64,000 nucleotides of DNA from Gavia stellata (lineage: Eukaryota; Chordata; Aves; Gaviiformes; Gaviidae). The position numbers were made by a program, and so were the translations under genes. Within the stretch, counting starts at the first letter, position 1. Every line of letters starts with the position of its first letter. Shown here in pieces: positions 43,201 through 52,614 of the stretch. The stretch is from contig NC_082594.1 of assembly GCF_030936135.1 (NCBI RefSeq), forward strand, positions 20,332,879 through 20,396,878, given 5' to 3'. The notes beneath the pieces are model-generated. The model did not search any database. It saw nothing but the letters and a program-made list of their open reading frames with translations, and had not been told where the DNA came from.

Positions 43201-46200
43201 CAGGACAGAAAGTTTTGGCTAGAGGATAGGATCAGAAGGATACGTTTTTGTTGCACCAGGTCTCATTTAACTACCAGACCACTTAGGAACATGAAAAACT
43301 GACAGCACAAAGACTACACAAGCCACTGCAAAGGTATTTTTGGATACTCCAGAAGATTTATAGTGAAACTTAGAAAGTACTGCAGAGTAAACAGAGTCAA
43401 GCATGCAAAAGAGCATAGCCTATCATCTGTATAGCTGTCATTCAGTAAATATTGCTTCCAATAAATAAATAAATAAATAAATAAAATCCTCAGAGCTCAC
43501 CTGCCTGCTGACAGTTCACCACATATTCTTGGAAAGCATTAACTCAGGACTCTGTGAAAAGGTCAGCTGAAATACTATAAATCCTGATGCAACGTGTGCC
43601 AAGGGAAGAAACAGGTGTTGCCTACCACACCTCAGAGATGCATTAGGGCTCCCATGGCAAAGCACCAAATGTAACACAGCAGGACTGGCAAACCGACCAG
43701 CAAGAAATGAGTAGAGTTTGATGTATGCATGACAGCCAAGAGAATTAACTTTTGCTGTCATCTTCCTAGGATACCACATTTTGTAATACGGTTGCAAGAA
43801 TATCTACATTCACAGGTGAAGTACTGGACCGTGGTACACTGGTGGGAAATGTTTGTGAAGAATGAGAAATTATTGCCACTGGTTTAACACATAAGTCAGG
43901 AACCACACAGTTACAGAAAGTTAGATCAGGAAAGTGATTACTTCTAAACATCTGCAACTAAGTGCGAGGTGACCCAGACCCTTAAACCTGCTGCCTCCTG
44001 AGAAGCCACAGAGAAACATAAACCAGGACGGGATCAGAAGGTGCAGCCACTTGTCTAAAGACTCCAGAGAAGCCACACAGCAGGAGGAAAGCACCATCAC
44101 ACAGTAGGAAAGGAGACTACCACAAAAGCAGGCAGCTGAGGCATGGCAGCACAGCTCCCGATGCCCTGTATGTGCCTAACAGCTCTCCCAGACCTTTGTT
44201 TCTGCTCGCGAAGATCCCTATTTCCACTCCTAATGGAACCTTGGCAACAGGGTTTCCCAAGGGGCTCTGCAAGTGTGGGAAGAAGGGAGAAACATAGGAT
44301 CTTCACAAGTTTGAGAACGTCAACAGAAAAAAGCCACACAACAAGAGAGAAAATGACTGAATCTAGTGTTCAATGTTTTTTAAGCTTCCCTTTGTCTAAA
44401 TTCATAATTTGTCTAAATGATGAATTATTAAAAAAAGTTCAAGCCTACCCTCTGCACCAGCTGCTGCTTTAGCTTTATCTCAGCAGGTATCTACCCTGCA
44501 ACACAGCAAGTAATACCTCTGTATGCAATTATGAGGCTGAACTCAAGCTTTTTAAAATATGTAATTACTTAATAAAAAAACCCATGAAACTTAAGGAGCA
44601 ATAGACTAAATTGATAAATACATACACACACAAAAGATCCCCACAGAAATCCAATGCACAACTTGCATCCTTTCCCTGATACTATAAAAAAAGACCTGCA
44701 TGTTAGTTACATAAGGGTTTTTCAAAACAGAACAGAAACCAAATTTCACTCTGTTTTGGGCTCCTTTGCAACGTTCCAGTAAATCTGCATGTCACAAACC
44801 CATAGACATCAAAACCTTCAGGTACCATCAATCTCAGCATTGTGGAAATGTACTTCACTTCCCTGTTTTTTTTAATGCAAACTTGACAAACCTAAAAGCA
44901 ATGACTACTTGTCAAGAAGAACGGTACAATAACAGGTCCTCTGTATTCACACTATAACAAGGCAGTATCTGAGGCACTTTTAAAGTCTATCACAGACAAC
45001 TGCAAAACAGCTTATAGAATAACTGTCTGTTTAGGTTGCTTCAAACAAATCATGTCTGTTCCTCTCAAGGTTATTTAGATTTAATCTAAATTTTGTTTCA
45101 TTCTGTCTGCAGCATCACCTTGCCTAACTCCAGACGAATTATTATTTCCAGCTGTAAAATTTTTTGTCCCAAATAGCTTTTTTTTTTCCCTTTCTTTTTT
45201 TTTTTAGCCTATCTCCCGCTTAGCACTTGACAAGGGATGCATAAGAATTCCCCATTCTGGAGACAAACACACATCAGGATGCACAACTGAAACACCACAA
45301 ACAAAAAAACCCGGCATAAAACCCTCAACTTGATCTCTCTGTAAATCATATGATTAAAATGGTTCCGTGCTTCACATTTAAGACAATGCTGCACCATATA
45401 TAGCATCAGAGAGAGCACTGCAGAAACTGCAAAGGCAAAGCATGCTGTTCTTGTGATCCAGTTCTCTTCAACTATCTCATAAGACAATTTTAATAGTCAA
45501 AAGAGAACATGAATAAGGAATGCGTGACCCATTTGGTCTTTCGAAAAAAAGGAAAGGCAGAGGCTTGAAATGCTGCAGAAGAGGAACTTGATTTTTAGCA
45601 CAGATAAGAGAAGACAGTCAAAGGTTAGGTAGGAGGCACTCCACTGAGGATTGTGGGCGGTGTGGAAGAGAAGAGAGGGAAAAGTCTGGTTTTTTTCTCG
45701 ACCCAGGACAGAAGGAGTTAAGCGCATCCTACAGGAAACAATTTAGTGACAGCAGAAGGAGGTAATATTGGGGAAGTGGCTAAAAGATCAAATGTATTTG
45801 TTGTGGTCTCATTATCCCTTTTATACCCGATTCACCTTGATGGAGATTCAGCTCACACAGGAAAGTGGCCTGTGGTTACTTCTCAAATCTTTCTACTAAA
45901 TTTCATACATACTAATGAGAGAAAAATGGATACTCTTGTTCTGTGGGTGGGGAGGAGTTAAGGACTGAGTTGAAAATTCCATAAAAGCTGTTTCAGGAAA
46001 TCCAGGAACCTATAGTTTATAACACTTGTAAGGAAAGTACATGTTAAACCAGCATAAACTCTTACCAGTTGTAGGAGACTGTTGAACAAAAAGAGTTGCA
46101 CAAACACTGACATATTGAATGGGTGAAAAATGAACCCCATGAACCCTCAGCATTTACAGGCAGAATTTTAGACAGACAACTAGGGCTTCTACTCTCATTT

Positions 46201-49200
46201 TCCATCCGAGGCAGCCTCAAGTTCCAACAGTAAAAGCAGGTACTGTGCCATCCAAGTAGTTTCATCTGCTGCAGGTGTAAGAGAACTCAGCTCAGATACC
46301 CATCTTTGTAACAGTGTAAATTCTTCGATTATGGAAAGTATGTCTACATTAACTTATAAAAATATGAGCTGCTAGAAAACAAAGTTTTAATTATTTAAAT
46401 TTCAACAGACAGCAGAACCTGAAGTTGACAGTATGCAGAGGGTCAATGACCTCAAAGTAACGTCTACGGAAAACATACACTTGAAATTCTGGTCCTTTTA
46501 CCCATAGTGTCTTGTAGGAAAACTGGAAGACTAGTAAATGATGAAGTAACGTAAAACCCCTGATTAAAAATGAAAGTCACTTTTTAGTTCACTGTTCTAA
46601 CTTTAAAGGCATATAGAAAGCTCCTACTGTTGTTACCAGAGAAAAATTTGAGAGTAGAAAATGTGAGAGAAGTTATTTTTTTATAAAGTTAAATACTCAT
46701 GCTATGTACTTTCAAACCAAGAACAAAAGCTTTATAGTCCACATCTAAAAGGCAATCAGGAAGTGCTGCAGCAATGAGTGATCACAGCTACAACAGAAGA
46801 GTAACACCACAAGCAGAGTTCCTGCTTCGGCTCAGATACTTGCACTCAGCTCCCTGCTTTCCCTAATCCACTCCCCTCCCCTACTCCAAAGCCACCCTGC
46901 CCATGGACCAGTTTTGGCCAAGTTTTGAAGCTCGGTGGAGGTCTCACGCTAAGTATATGCCAGTAAGTTTCACCAAAGCTGTTGGATGGGTAGAAGAGAC
47001 AAGCACATGCCCCCTATTAGGAAACAGCTGCTCTGAGCTCAGGTGCTCATTTTCTGCCTGGCCCCCTGGCAAGCTAAGCAACACCAAACCGGCCACTGCA
47101 CCACACTTTTTTTGACCAAATGGTAACTAGGGATCAAGGAAAGATGCCAACTACTGCAGAGCTGTCAGAATGGCTTAGCAGACACAGGGGAAAAATGATG
47201 ACGGAGGGCTGGGGTGAGCACTGCAGATAGAGGGCTGTGAGGGAGAAGGGGGATGGAGTCCTTCTGCTGGCAGAAGAGTCGGAAGAGCAGACACAAGACA
47301 ATTCCCCAAGAAAACTCCCCAAGGCTGACTAGTTCTGTTGCTCTTGGAACAATTTTTTCATTAGAGAACTGCCAAGAGAGCAGATTTCATGCCATATAAA
47401 GGGCACATACCCACCCGTCCTCCTAAACTAATATGACCAATACAGTGCAAAGCACCATATAAGATGACAGATAATCTTTCTACTCAAGCTGATCGTCGAG
47501 TTTTCCAATATATTTGTATCCAGTCTGAGCACCTCAACAGGAATTCTACTTATTTATAATAACAGAAAAGGTTCTCATTTAAGAGGATAATACGCATGCT
47601 TGAGCTGAGACACTACAAGACAACTAAGTGCATCCAAAGCAATTCAGTTTCTTCATTTTGAAATTCATGAGAGGCACATAAACATAGTTAACTGTTACTA
47701 ATGATCTAACCTGTTTAATTTGCTGTTCCTTTTCTTGAACAGTAACCCCCTTTTCCTACGGGAATGCTTTTTGCATGCTTAACATGCAAAAGTTGTACTT
47801 CAGTCAGTGCTGATACTTCAGCTTTTTCTGTAGCTGGAAATCAGAAGTTACTGACACACTGCTGTTAATACCACCTTGCCATTGCTTGGTAGCTACTGCA
47901 TTAGCATTTTCAGTAGAGATTTATTCTGGAGGAGGCAGATGGAATTACCGTCCCTCTGTTTATACAACAGACTCTTCAAATGGAAGCATGACAACAGATC
48001 ACCATGTGCTTCTCAGGCGGACTGTGCTTTGGGGAAATCAGAGCTATCTCCCTACTAACAAGAGCTACTGCAGTCCCCTGGAACAGTAAGGAGTTCAGCT
48101 TGTACCATTAACATCAAGTTATGAATTCTAAATTACAAACTGCTTTGTTTGCCAGGCTTTTAGACACATTAGACATTACACTGTATTAAAAAAAGCAAAC
48201 CTTTCTACAAGTAGATTCTATGAAAAGAACACACAACTAGTTACTCCCGTAGCTTTCAAAAAATCACATTTTTCCATACTTTGCAGAGTTTGAGGCATGA
48301 AAACACTCATACATTTACAGGACTAGTAAATCCATAGAACAAGCCATTCTCCTTACAACTTTTGGCCCAGGAGAAGAGCCAGGACTGTGGTTTTCAGAAC
48401 ATACAGTTCTCGCTAAAGAAATAAACCCCTAACCTGAACAAGATTTTTAATTTTTTTTTTTTTTTATAAATAAAACCAGCCAATACACAGGCAACTCAGC
48501 CAAAATTAACTTCTTCCTCTTTTTCTCAGTGCAGACTGCACTACCAAATTCTGCTAGGGTTTTAGCAAAAGGGTTGCCTGTAGAAAACAGGCTGCCTTCA
48601 CCCACCAACTTCTACTATGTGGGTCAAAGCAGTGTCTTCTGCCCATCGTCTAGCCAGTCTGTACTACAGCCAATCACCTCCAAAAATGTTTGGGATAGCT
48701 AGTAAGATACAAGTCAGCCATAAGTGAAAACGAACCACAAGGGAAGAGCTCCAGTCTTTCTGAGCTTCTGTGGTAAGCAGACACAATCAGTTCAATTCAC
48801 TAACAGCATAATACAGCCACTGATTACAAAAGCAATGTTAAAAGCAAATTATGTTTTGATAAGAAGAAAGAACACATGAAATGGTTTTTAACTAATGAAA
48901 AGTTATTTTACAATATCCCTTACGTATTTCTAGGTGTGCCTTCCTGCAAACAGAGCTCTGGGCAAGTTATGTGTGAAAAGAAGAAATAATATAGTAAGAA
49001 AGTCTTCATTCATGTTTTTCTACTTTAAAACATCTTAAAAAAATCTGAATGAGATGTTGCCTCGAGTCTTCTGCATTTCTTTCAGTTACATGCGTTCACA
49101 GATTTTTCCACTCTGCTGACATTCCCTCAACTTCTATCCATGTGGTGAGAAAGGGCTATTTTTCACCTTTCCAATTAGCTTAATAGCTAATTTACCTATT

Positions 49201-52200
49201 GGATCTCAACTACACAGCAACAGTGGTCTAAATAAGCCAGTGTTCACCAGCATACAATAGCAATGCTTCACAGAGATACGACAACGCTGGCAGTTTCCAT
49301 GGGAGGAAAACAGCAGACTAGCTCATGAATCTCCTTTGATCTTCTTATCCACACCAGTCCTCCTCAGTGTTCACAGCCAGTATGTAAGTAATATAATTTA
49401 GGGTTATAGAAGAGGCATAACCAAGTAAATACATACCAGCAGTGAATTACAGAGTAAGACTGAGTCCATCAGACACCAAAAGCAAGACATTGCGCAACAT
49501 GTGAGCACCCCAGCAGAGGAGGGTGGGGCAGGCAGCACAGAGAAGCAAAACTGAAAGGAAAAGGGTAATGAGAGCAGCAGCCCCAACTTTACCATTATTA
49601 GGAATCTTTTATGATTCTACATTAAGCTTGGCTTCCCACTTGATTTACTAGCTGAATACATATGTTTAACCTTTAATACATGAGCAGGGACTACAGAAGG
49701 AAAAAAAAACCACCACAAACCAGGAAGAAGAAATAGTTGGGGGAATGAAGGCTTTCTCTCTTCCTGTTTCCTTGTTAGCTTCACATCTTAACAGTTACCT
49801 AAAGTTTAAGAATAACCTTTGAAAAAACACTGGTGTCTGTGGGGTTTCAATTTCTTTTTTACTCTCAGGATTTACTCAAAATTTTCTATTGTGCCTGCTC
49901 TTTTCTAAAGCTTCCTTTTCTCCATTGGTCTTTCCTTTACCCAGGCACACATCAGCTGCATATTGTGCCCTTTGCCAAAGCCAGAGAATTGCAACAAGCC
50001 GTAAGCCCTGCTTCTGCACCCGCCATATGTAAACGTCTGCAGAGACCAGTGTCACCTCATTCATTAGCCATGTGCTAAAGGCACATCCTTGCTCTTCTTC
50101 ATAGTACACAGTGCAGTGGTTCTCAAACCAAAATAAAATATAAGGAGCACTGGGAGAAAGTAAACATACCTGCCAAGAGAAACAGAAAATCTTGTATTTC
50201 GCTATAAATCCTCTCTATGCCGGTTTTAACTCAACTGCAGTGTAAAAGAAAAGCACGCAAAGGAGAAAAAAAAAAAACACACAACCAAAAAAGACTCAAA
50301 ACACAAAACCCCTTTCCTCTCCTTCCATGAGATAACCTTTTACCAAGTATATAAACAAAATTCAACAGGTTAAAACCAACCAAACAAAACCAACCCCAAA
50401 ACACAAAACCCACAACAGAAAAAACTCACAGAAAAATAAAATCCTTGGTCACCAAGTATGATTTAGACAAGTAATAACTGGAAAATTGAGTGACAGCAAT
50501 AAAAATCAGTAAGTAATTTTCTTAGTAAACGACCACTTTCTTTTAATAGTCTGTATATGCAGACATAAAGAATAAAGCTGATTTGTGAGCAAAAAGTGCC
50601 AGACGCCTAGAAACCAGATTTATAGATGCCAAAGTTCTCGCATAAACAAGGGCCAACCCTTTCAATAATTTTCACACAAATAAAACCCTAATGAACTCAG
50701 AAGGGCTCTTTGCAGCTTCTCTATGCCTGCGAAGGAGAAATTACTCACCAGTACCCAGCCCTGGTCCACTCTGTGATCAAGACACAGAGCTGGGACTTGG
50801 GAGGTCGAGGTTCTGTTCCTGATTCAGCCAATGACCACCTGTGAGACCCTGGGCAAGTTTCTTAATATCTGAGTTTTTGTTCTTTGCTTAAGAATAAATG
50901 TATAGCCCTGATCTGCCTTTTGTCATACCAGTCAGACTGTAATGGGTACAGAAAACATTCGTGTCACACCTGTAAAATGTGAGTCTATAATCTCACACAG
51001 CCCCTCTCAAGACTACAATAAGAACTACCCGTGCCCCAGACATCCAGCATTAAAGATTGTCTAAAATTTGGTTCCAAGTGTTTGTAGTTTTAAGCACGAT
51101 TTTCCCAGAAAACCGGTACTATTTACTCACACAAACAGACTACTAAACCGTAGCAATCTGGCAAGTTTGTATACACTCACATTTGCAACTCTCTCACATC
51201 AACATTTCACATAGCATCTCAACAAACGTTATTTCTACTATTTTAAGCCCAAATAACTTTTTGCCTGTGGTTTACGTTCCAGTCCACATACGTAAAGCTA
51301 ACGCAGAAGGCTGCGAAATACCATGGGCATTCAGAAAAGTTATCCAAATACTTAAGTCGTGCAGAAAAAAAGTAACTGATTATTTCTAAAGGAAGGATGT
51401 CTTTACAAGTTTGCCCAGATATAAAATATATGCAAGCCTTTTATTTCTAGCTAGGGATATCAAAGCACATATTTTACGCAAACAGCAAGAAGTACAAGGA
51501 CCTACAGACACTAAATAGACCTATACGTAGCTTAAGGTAGCTCTTTGTACTTTCTTTTCGTTTCATTTCAGCTTCCTTACTTAAACATGCCAAACATGCA
51601 CTAACGTGTTCCTTACTTTTCCTACGCTGCTTCCAAGTTTTACCAAGTCTGACAAATACTGCACATCACCGTGCCGCTCCGTTTACACTGCCCAGAGAAA
51701 GCCAACATCTTCCTGAAGTTCCCTCCCGAAGACAGAAAAGGGTAAATATCATCCTGACCAACACCGTCTGCAAGTCAGATTTACGTAACACTGAGCCCTC
51801 GTCCAGAAAGCCTTGACGTGGCCTGACAAAACCCCATAAGCCCTAAATCCTTTCCCCTGCCCGCTTAAGTGGGATGTTTTCAGCCTTATTACGCTTCAAT
51901 GACACTGGGCTTCTTAAATGGGGGGAAATAAATACACCCATAAGGTGGTCAAGGAGTTATCTGATACATCAAGAAGAGGGATTAACAACAAGGAAAATTG
52001 AGAGGGGGAAACTTCTCCCAGGGAGACACGAGGGGTACAGACCCCATGTAGGCTCCGGCAGCTCCCACAGAGCCCTCGTGGGGGTCTTAACCCCTCATCA
52101 CCTCCCCGAGAGGCCTGTCCCCAAAAGAAGCGCTCCGGACACCCCGCCTGGGCCTCCTCTCCCTCGTCCCCGTCTCTTGCTTCCACACGCGACCCCGGGC

Positions 52201-52614
52201 CGGGACCCCGCCGCCACGAAGCGCCCGAGGGCGGGCGCAAGCCGTCCTCGCCCGCAGCCCTGAGAGGGAGCCTGAGGCGGAGGGACAACAGGTAAACCCG
52301 GACACGGAGGGAGCGCCTGAAGGGGAGGGGGGTCTCTCTCGCCCGCCTGAAGGAAAGCTTTAGGCGGCGAAGGGAAAGGAAACCCCGCCGGGGCGCAGGG
52401 GAGAAGAGGCCCGCGGAGGAGGCGGGTGGCGAGGGGTCCTCCCCTCCCCGCCCAGCTGGCAGCCCCCGGCGCCCGCGACCCTCGCCGTCCACTCACACAC
52501 ACACAGCTCCACCACGTAGGCGTAGTAGGACCAGGCCACGACCAGGGCGATGAAGGCCACTGGCACCCAGGCCAGCACCTTCTGGCAACACTTCAGGACG
52601 TGGGACGGCGCCAT
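10115..52614 (-). CDS. ZDHHC20: ZDHHC20 palmitoyltransferase, eleven coding exons placed (350 residues), C-terminal exon missing
   Basis: Minus-strand gene for a DHHC protein S-acyltransferase, which moves a fatty acyl chain from acyl-CoA to its own cysteine and then to cysteines of substrate proteins at the plasma membrane and Golgi. Eleven exons (52497-52614, 32817-32843, 28306-28400, 24677-24797, 23236-23305, 21983-22015, 21053-21173, 14493-14625, 12728-12854, 11362-11451, 10115-10230) all have GT-AG borders, and their phases join into one open frame. Features by residue: TM1 about 14-36, TM2 about 50-71, cysteine-rich domain 122-160 with DHHC at 150-153 (catalytic Cys153), TM3 about 167-188, TM4 about 206-226, and a TTxE-type motif (STIE) at 237-240. 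Zinc ligands by family comparison are C125/C128/H138/C145 and C139/C142/H152/C159. Human ZDHHC20 is 365 aa, so about a dozen residues are missing. It is closer to ZDHHC20 than to the paralogues ZDHHC2/ZDHHC15. Confidence 0.95.
10231..11361 (-). other. ZDHHC20: ZDHHC20 intron 10
   Basis: 1.1-kb AT-rich intron with GT-AG ends. I see no repeat family or extra exon in it. Confidence 0.8.
11362..11451 (-). CDS. ZDHHC20: ZDHHC20 coding exon 10: C-terminal tail
   Basis: 90 nt, completing S282 and encoding residues 283-311 ([18 protein letters not shown]...). The SLGDGCxFPTRLV stretch is conserved in ZDHHC20 and ZDHHC2. The acceptor is GATTTAG and the donor GTAACT. Phase 2 in and out makes it a frame-neutral cassette. 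On the plus strand it lies inside an unexplained 200-aa ORF. Confidence 0.93.
11452..12727 (-). other. ZDHHC20: ZDHHC20 intron 9
   Basis: 1.3-kb intron. Its plus strand carries most of two unexplained ORFs (11314-11916 and 11967-12434) discussed in the findings. No known repeat recognised. Confidence 0.8.
12728..12854 (-). CDS. ZDHHC20: ZDHHC20 coding exon 9: post-TM4 conserved cytosolic region
   Basis: 127 nt, completing E240 and encoding residues 241-281, with the family-conserved [20 protein letters not shown] segment that packs against the catalytic domain in known DHHC structures. The acceptor is TTTTACAG and the donor GTATTC. It leaves two bases of codon 282. Confidence 0.95.
12855..14492 (-). 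other. ZDHHC20: ZDHHC20 intron 8
   Basis: 1.6-kb AT-rich intron. It contains a G-rich run (12979-12999), a poly(A) run near 13027, and a short direct repeat of about 13 bases (atcatgatccaga) near 13484 and 13502. Otherwise featureless. Confidence 0.75.
14493..14625 (-). CDS. ZDHHC20: ZDHHC20 coding exon 8: TM4 and start of the TTxE motif
   Basis: 133 nt, residues 196-239 plus one base. It begins [17 protein letters not shown] and contains TM4 (about 206-226), then [14 protein letters not shown]. The last residues with E240 from the next exon form the conserved TTxE motif, here STIE. The donor is GTCAGT, weaker than the others but correctly placed. Confidence 0.95.
17816..17839. repeat. Poly-T tract (24 bases)
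   Basis: An uninterrupted T run; on the minus (gene) strand it is a poly-A run in intron 7. No retrogene or SINE body is recognisable next to it. Confidence 0.9.
18901..18944. repeat. 22-bp tandem duplication (2 identical copies)
   Basis: The unit tagagagaagcttccaggac plus tc occurs twice head to tail without mismatch, in ZDHHC20 intron 7. Confidence 0.93.
20150..20256 (-). mobile_element. CR1 LINE 3' end fragment
   Basis: On the plus strand it reads atagaatcatagaatcat, then a segment (tttggaaaagacctttaag...) that is the reverse complement of the CR1 3' end. The element therefore has minus-strand sense and is truncated to its last 100 bases or so, as is typical of 5'-truncated CR1 insertions in birds. 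It sits in ZDHHC20 intron 7, in the same orientation as the host gene. Confidence 0.85.
20676..20720. repeat. TA/CA/TG alternating tract
   Basis: Alternating purine-pyrimidine sequence with near-palindromic halves (tgtatgtatatatatacaca), likely polymorphic and able to form a hairpin. Confidence 0.8.
21053..21173 (-). CDS. ZDHHC20: ZDHHC20 coding exon 7: NNCVG motif and TM3
   Basis: 121 nt, completing W155 and encoding residues 156-195. It starts [13 protein letters not shown], with the last zinc ligand C159, then TM3 (about 167-188), and ends [10 protein letters not shown]. The acceptor is TTCTAG and the donor GTAAGT. Confidence 0.96.
21174..21982 (-). other. ZDHHC20: ZDHHC20 intron 6
   Basis: 0.8-kb intron between the DHHC microexon and exon 7. 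A short imperfect direct repeat (about 14 nt, atctaattcatcat) lies at 21913-21947, and a T-run at about 21957-21971 lies just downstream of the exon 6 donor. Confidence 0.75.
21983..22015 (-). CDS. ZDHHC20: ZDHHC20 coding exon 6: 33-nt microexon with the DHHC catalytic motif
   Basis: 33 nt, completing I144, encoding [10 protein letters not shown] (145-154) and beginning W155. It holds the whole DHHC catalytic motif with acyl-accepting Cys153, plus zinc ligands C145 and H152. The acceptor is TCTTTCAG and the donor GTAAGT, both strong. Entry and exit phases are both 2, so omission preserves the frame while removing the active site. Confidence 0.96.
22016..23235 (-). other. ZDHHC20: ZDHHC20 intron 5
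   Basis: 1.2-kb intron. It includes a T/G-rich low-complexity tract at 22098-22152 and a T-run at about 22961-22979. Nothing else recognised. Confidence 0.75.
22098..22152. repeat. T/G-rich low-complexity tract
   Basis: ggttggtgggg followed by T runs and TTG repeats, of the same character as the tract at 26901-26994. Confidence 0.85.
23236..23305 (-). CDS. ZDHHC20: ZDHHC20 coding exon 5: first half of the cysteine-rich zinc domain
   Basis: 70 nt, completing A121 and encoding residues 122-143 ([20 protein letters not shown] then CD). It carries zinc ligands C125, C128, H138, C139 and C142 by alignment to the family. The donor is GTAAGT-like and the exon ends two bases into codon 144. Confidence 0.95.
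23306..24676 (-). other. ZDHHC20: ZDHHC20 intron 4
   Basis: 1.4-kb intron with a T-run at 24448-24464 and a G-run near 24521. No repeat family or exon recognised. Confidence 0.75.
24448..24464. repeat. Poly-T tract (17 bases)
   Basis: Homopolymer run in ZDHHC20 intron 4. Confidence 0.85.
24677..24797 (-). CDS. ZDHHC20: ZDHHC20 coding exon 4: charged linker before the cysteine-rich domain
   Basis: 121 nt, residues 81-120 plus one base. It encodes the charged linker ([15 protein letters not shown]...) and the conserved [16 protein letters not shown] segment just before the zinc-binding domain. A long pyrimidine tract ends TGCTAG; the donor is GTGAAA. It enters in phase 0 and leaves in phase 1. 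Confidence 0.95.
24798..28305 (-). other. ZDHHC20: ZDHHC20 intron 3
   Basis: 3.5-kb AT-rich intron. The only notable feature is the T/G low-complexity tract at 26901-26994, which opens false ORFs on both strands. Confidence 0.75.
26901..26994. repeat. T/G-rich low-complexity tract
   Basis: About 94 bases of T runs separated by G, GG or GGGG. It creates spurious ORFs rich in F/W/V on one strand and K/N/T on the other. Confidence 0.9.
28306..28400 (-). CDS. ZDHHC20: ZDHHC20 coding exon 3: TM2
   Basis: 95 nt, completing V49 and encoding residues 50-80. It contains the second membrane helix and the family-typical [17 protein letters not shown] stretch that leads into the cytosolic segment. The acceptor is TTGCAG and the donor GTAAAT; it ends in phase 0. 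Confidence 0.95.
28401..32816 (-). other. ZDHHC20: ZDHHC20 intron 2
   Basis: 4.4-kb AT-rich intron holding a 57-bp tandem duplication at 31984-32097. No interspersed repeat or further exon recognised. Confidence 0.75.
31984..32097. repeat. 57-bp tandem duplication (2 copies)
   Basis: 31984-32040 and 32041-32097 are direct tandem copies of a 57-bp unit beginning aaatctatgcttaatcta and ending cccaaac. They differ at one base (accactc against agcactc), which indicates a recent duplication within ZDHHC20 intron 2. Confidence 0.95.
32817..32843 (-). CDS. ZDHHC20: ZDHHC20 coding exon 2: 27-nt microexon (TM1-TM2 loop)
   Basis: A 27-nt exon with a strong pyrimidine tract ending TCTTCCAG and a GTAAT donor. 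It completes F40, encodes TISSTAEK (41-48) and begins V49, in the short luminal loop between TM1 and TM2. The AEKV...YL pattern matches the same loop in the paralogue ZDHHC15. Because it begins and ends in phase 1, it can be skipped without breaking the frame. It is about 9 nt shorter than my recollection of the human equivalent. Confidence 0.85.
34646..35505 (-). mobile_element. CR1 LINE, 5'-truncated, with reverse transcriptase C-terminal region
   Basis: About 860 bp in minus-strand sense. A 220-codon open stretch (34731-35393) encodes the region downstream of the reverse transcriptase catalytic core, recognisable by [31 protein letters not shown] and, near the end, [19 protein letters not shown]. 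Upstream, [20 protein letters not shown] sequence continues the same CR1 ORF but is broken by in-frame stops, and everything 5' of it is absent. It ends in the CR1 3' UTR with agaatcacagaatcat on the plus strand. The endonuclease and catalytic motifs are missing, so the copy cannot move by itself. The long intact stretch suggests a fairly young insertion. Confidence 0.93.
36075..36632 (+). mobile_element. CR1 LINE, 5'-truncated and internally deleted, opposite orientation
   Basis: Plus-strand CR1. It starts in the RT domain ([15 protein letters not shown]), passes [11 protein letters not shown] and KFAADTKLG, then jumps within a few codons to the [10 protein letters not shown] region near the end of the ORF, so several hundred bases are missing. 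It ends with the CR1 3' tail (cctaaatgattctgtgattc). The FADD-type catalytic motif reads FAAD, one catalytic aspartate being replaced by alanine, and stops and a frame change occur. It is dead as an element. It lies about 570 bp from the opposite-sense CR1 at 34646-35505. Confidence 0.92.
38857..38894. repeat. Alternating purine-pyrimidine tract (TA, CA, CG)
   Basis: Runs of TA, then CA, then CGCG, then ATAT in ZDHHC20 intron 1. The CACACACGCGCGCATA part has the alternation that favours Z-DNA. Confidence 0.75.
41839..41888. repeat. A/C-rich low-complexity tract
   Basis: Runs such as aaaaaccaaccaaac and accccacccaacc; the complement of the T/G tracts elsewhere in the window. Confidence 0.85.
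43461..43486. repeat. (AAAT)n microsatellite, about 6 units
   Basis: Perfect tetranucleotide repeat in ZDHHC20 intron 1. Confidence 0.95.
50262..50420. repeat. A/C-rich low-complexity tracts
   Basis: A poly-A run at 50265-50277, then ACACAAAACC-like units at 50278-50313 and again at 50374-50416, with ordinary sequence between. Confidence 0.8.
50785..51010 (+). mobile_element. MIR-like ancient SINE fragment
   Basis: The sequence gaggttctgttcctgattc, followed by catttacctgtgtgacc-like and 'ctgggcaagtttcttaat' segments, resembles the core and 3' part of the amniote MIR SINE consensus (tctgccacttactagctgtgtgaccttgggcaagttacttaac). Divergence is high, as expected of an element over 100 million years old. 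The 5' tRNA-like part is weak and the far 3' end is unclear. The match is from memory of the consensus, not an alignment. Confidence 0.6.
52497..52614 (-). CDS. ZDHHC20: ZDHHC20 coding exon 1: N-terminus and TM1
   Basis: 118 nt, residues 1-39 plus one base of codon 40. It starts [20 protein letters not shown] and runs through the first transmembrane helix to ELCV. The ATG lies inside a GAAGATGGCGCC context within the CpG island. The donor is GTGAGT at 52491-52496, inside a short TG repeat, so alternative GT choices exist. The one chosen gives phase 1 and joins cleanly to exon 2. Confidence 0.93.

Larger units (their letters stand above)
32844..52496 (-). other. ZDHHC20: ZDHHC20 intron 1 (19.7 kb)
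   Basis: Large first intron. Contents found: a CR1 copy in minus sense (34646-35505), a CR1 copy in plus sense (36075-36632), an alternating purine-pyrimidine tract (38857-38894), A/C-rich tracts (41839-41888, 50262-50420), an AAAT microsatellite (43461-43486) and a MIR-like SINE (50785-51010). The remainder, including 36.7-50.2 kb, is AT-rich with only short ORFs and no feature I recognise. Confidence 0.8.

Noticed and set aside
51914..52492. 192-codon minus-strand ORF reading out of exon 1 into intron 1
   Set aside because: Arginine/glycine-rich translation of the CpG island past the exon 1 donor; the real transcript splices at 52496.
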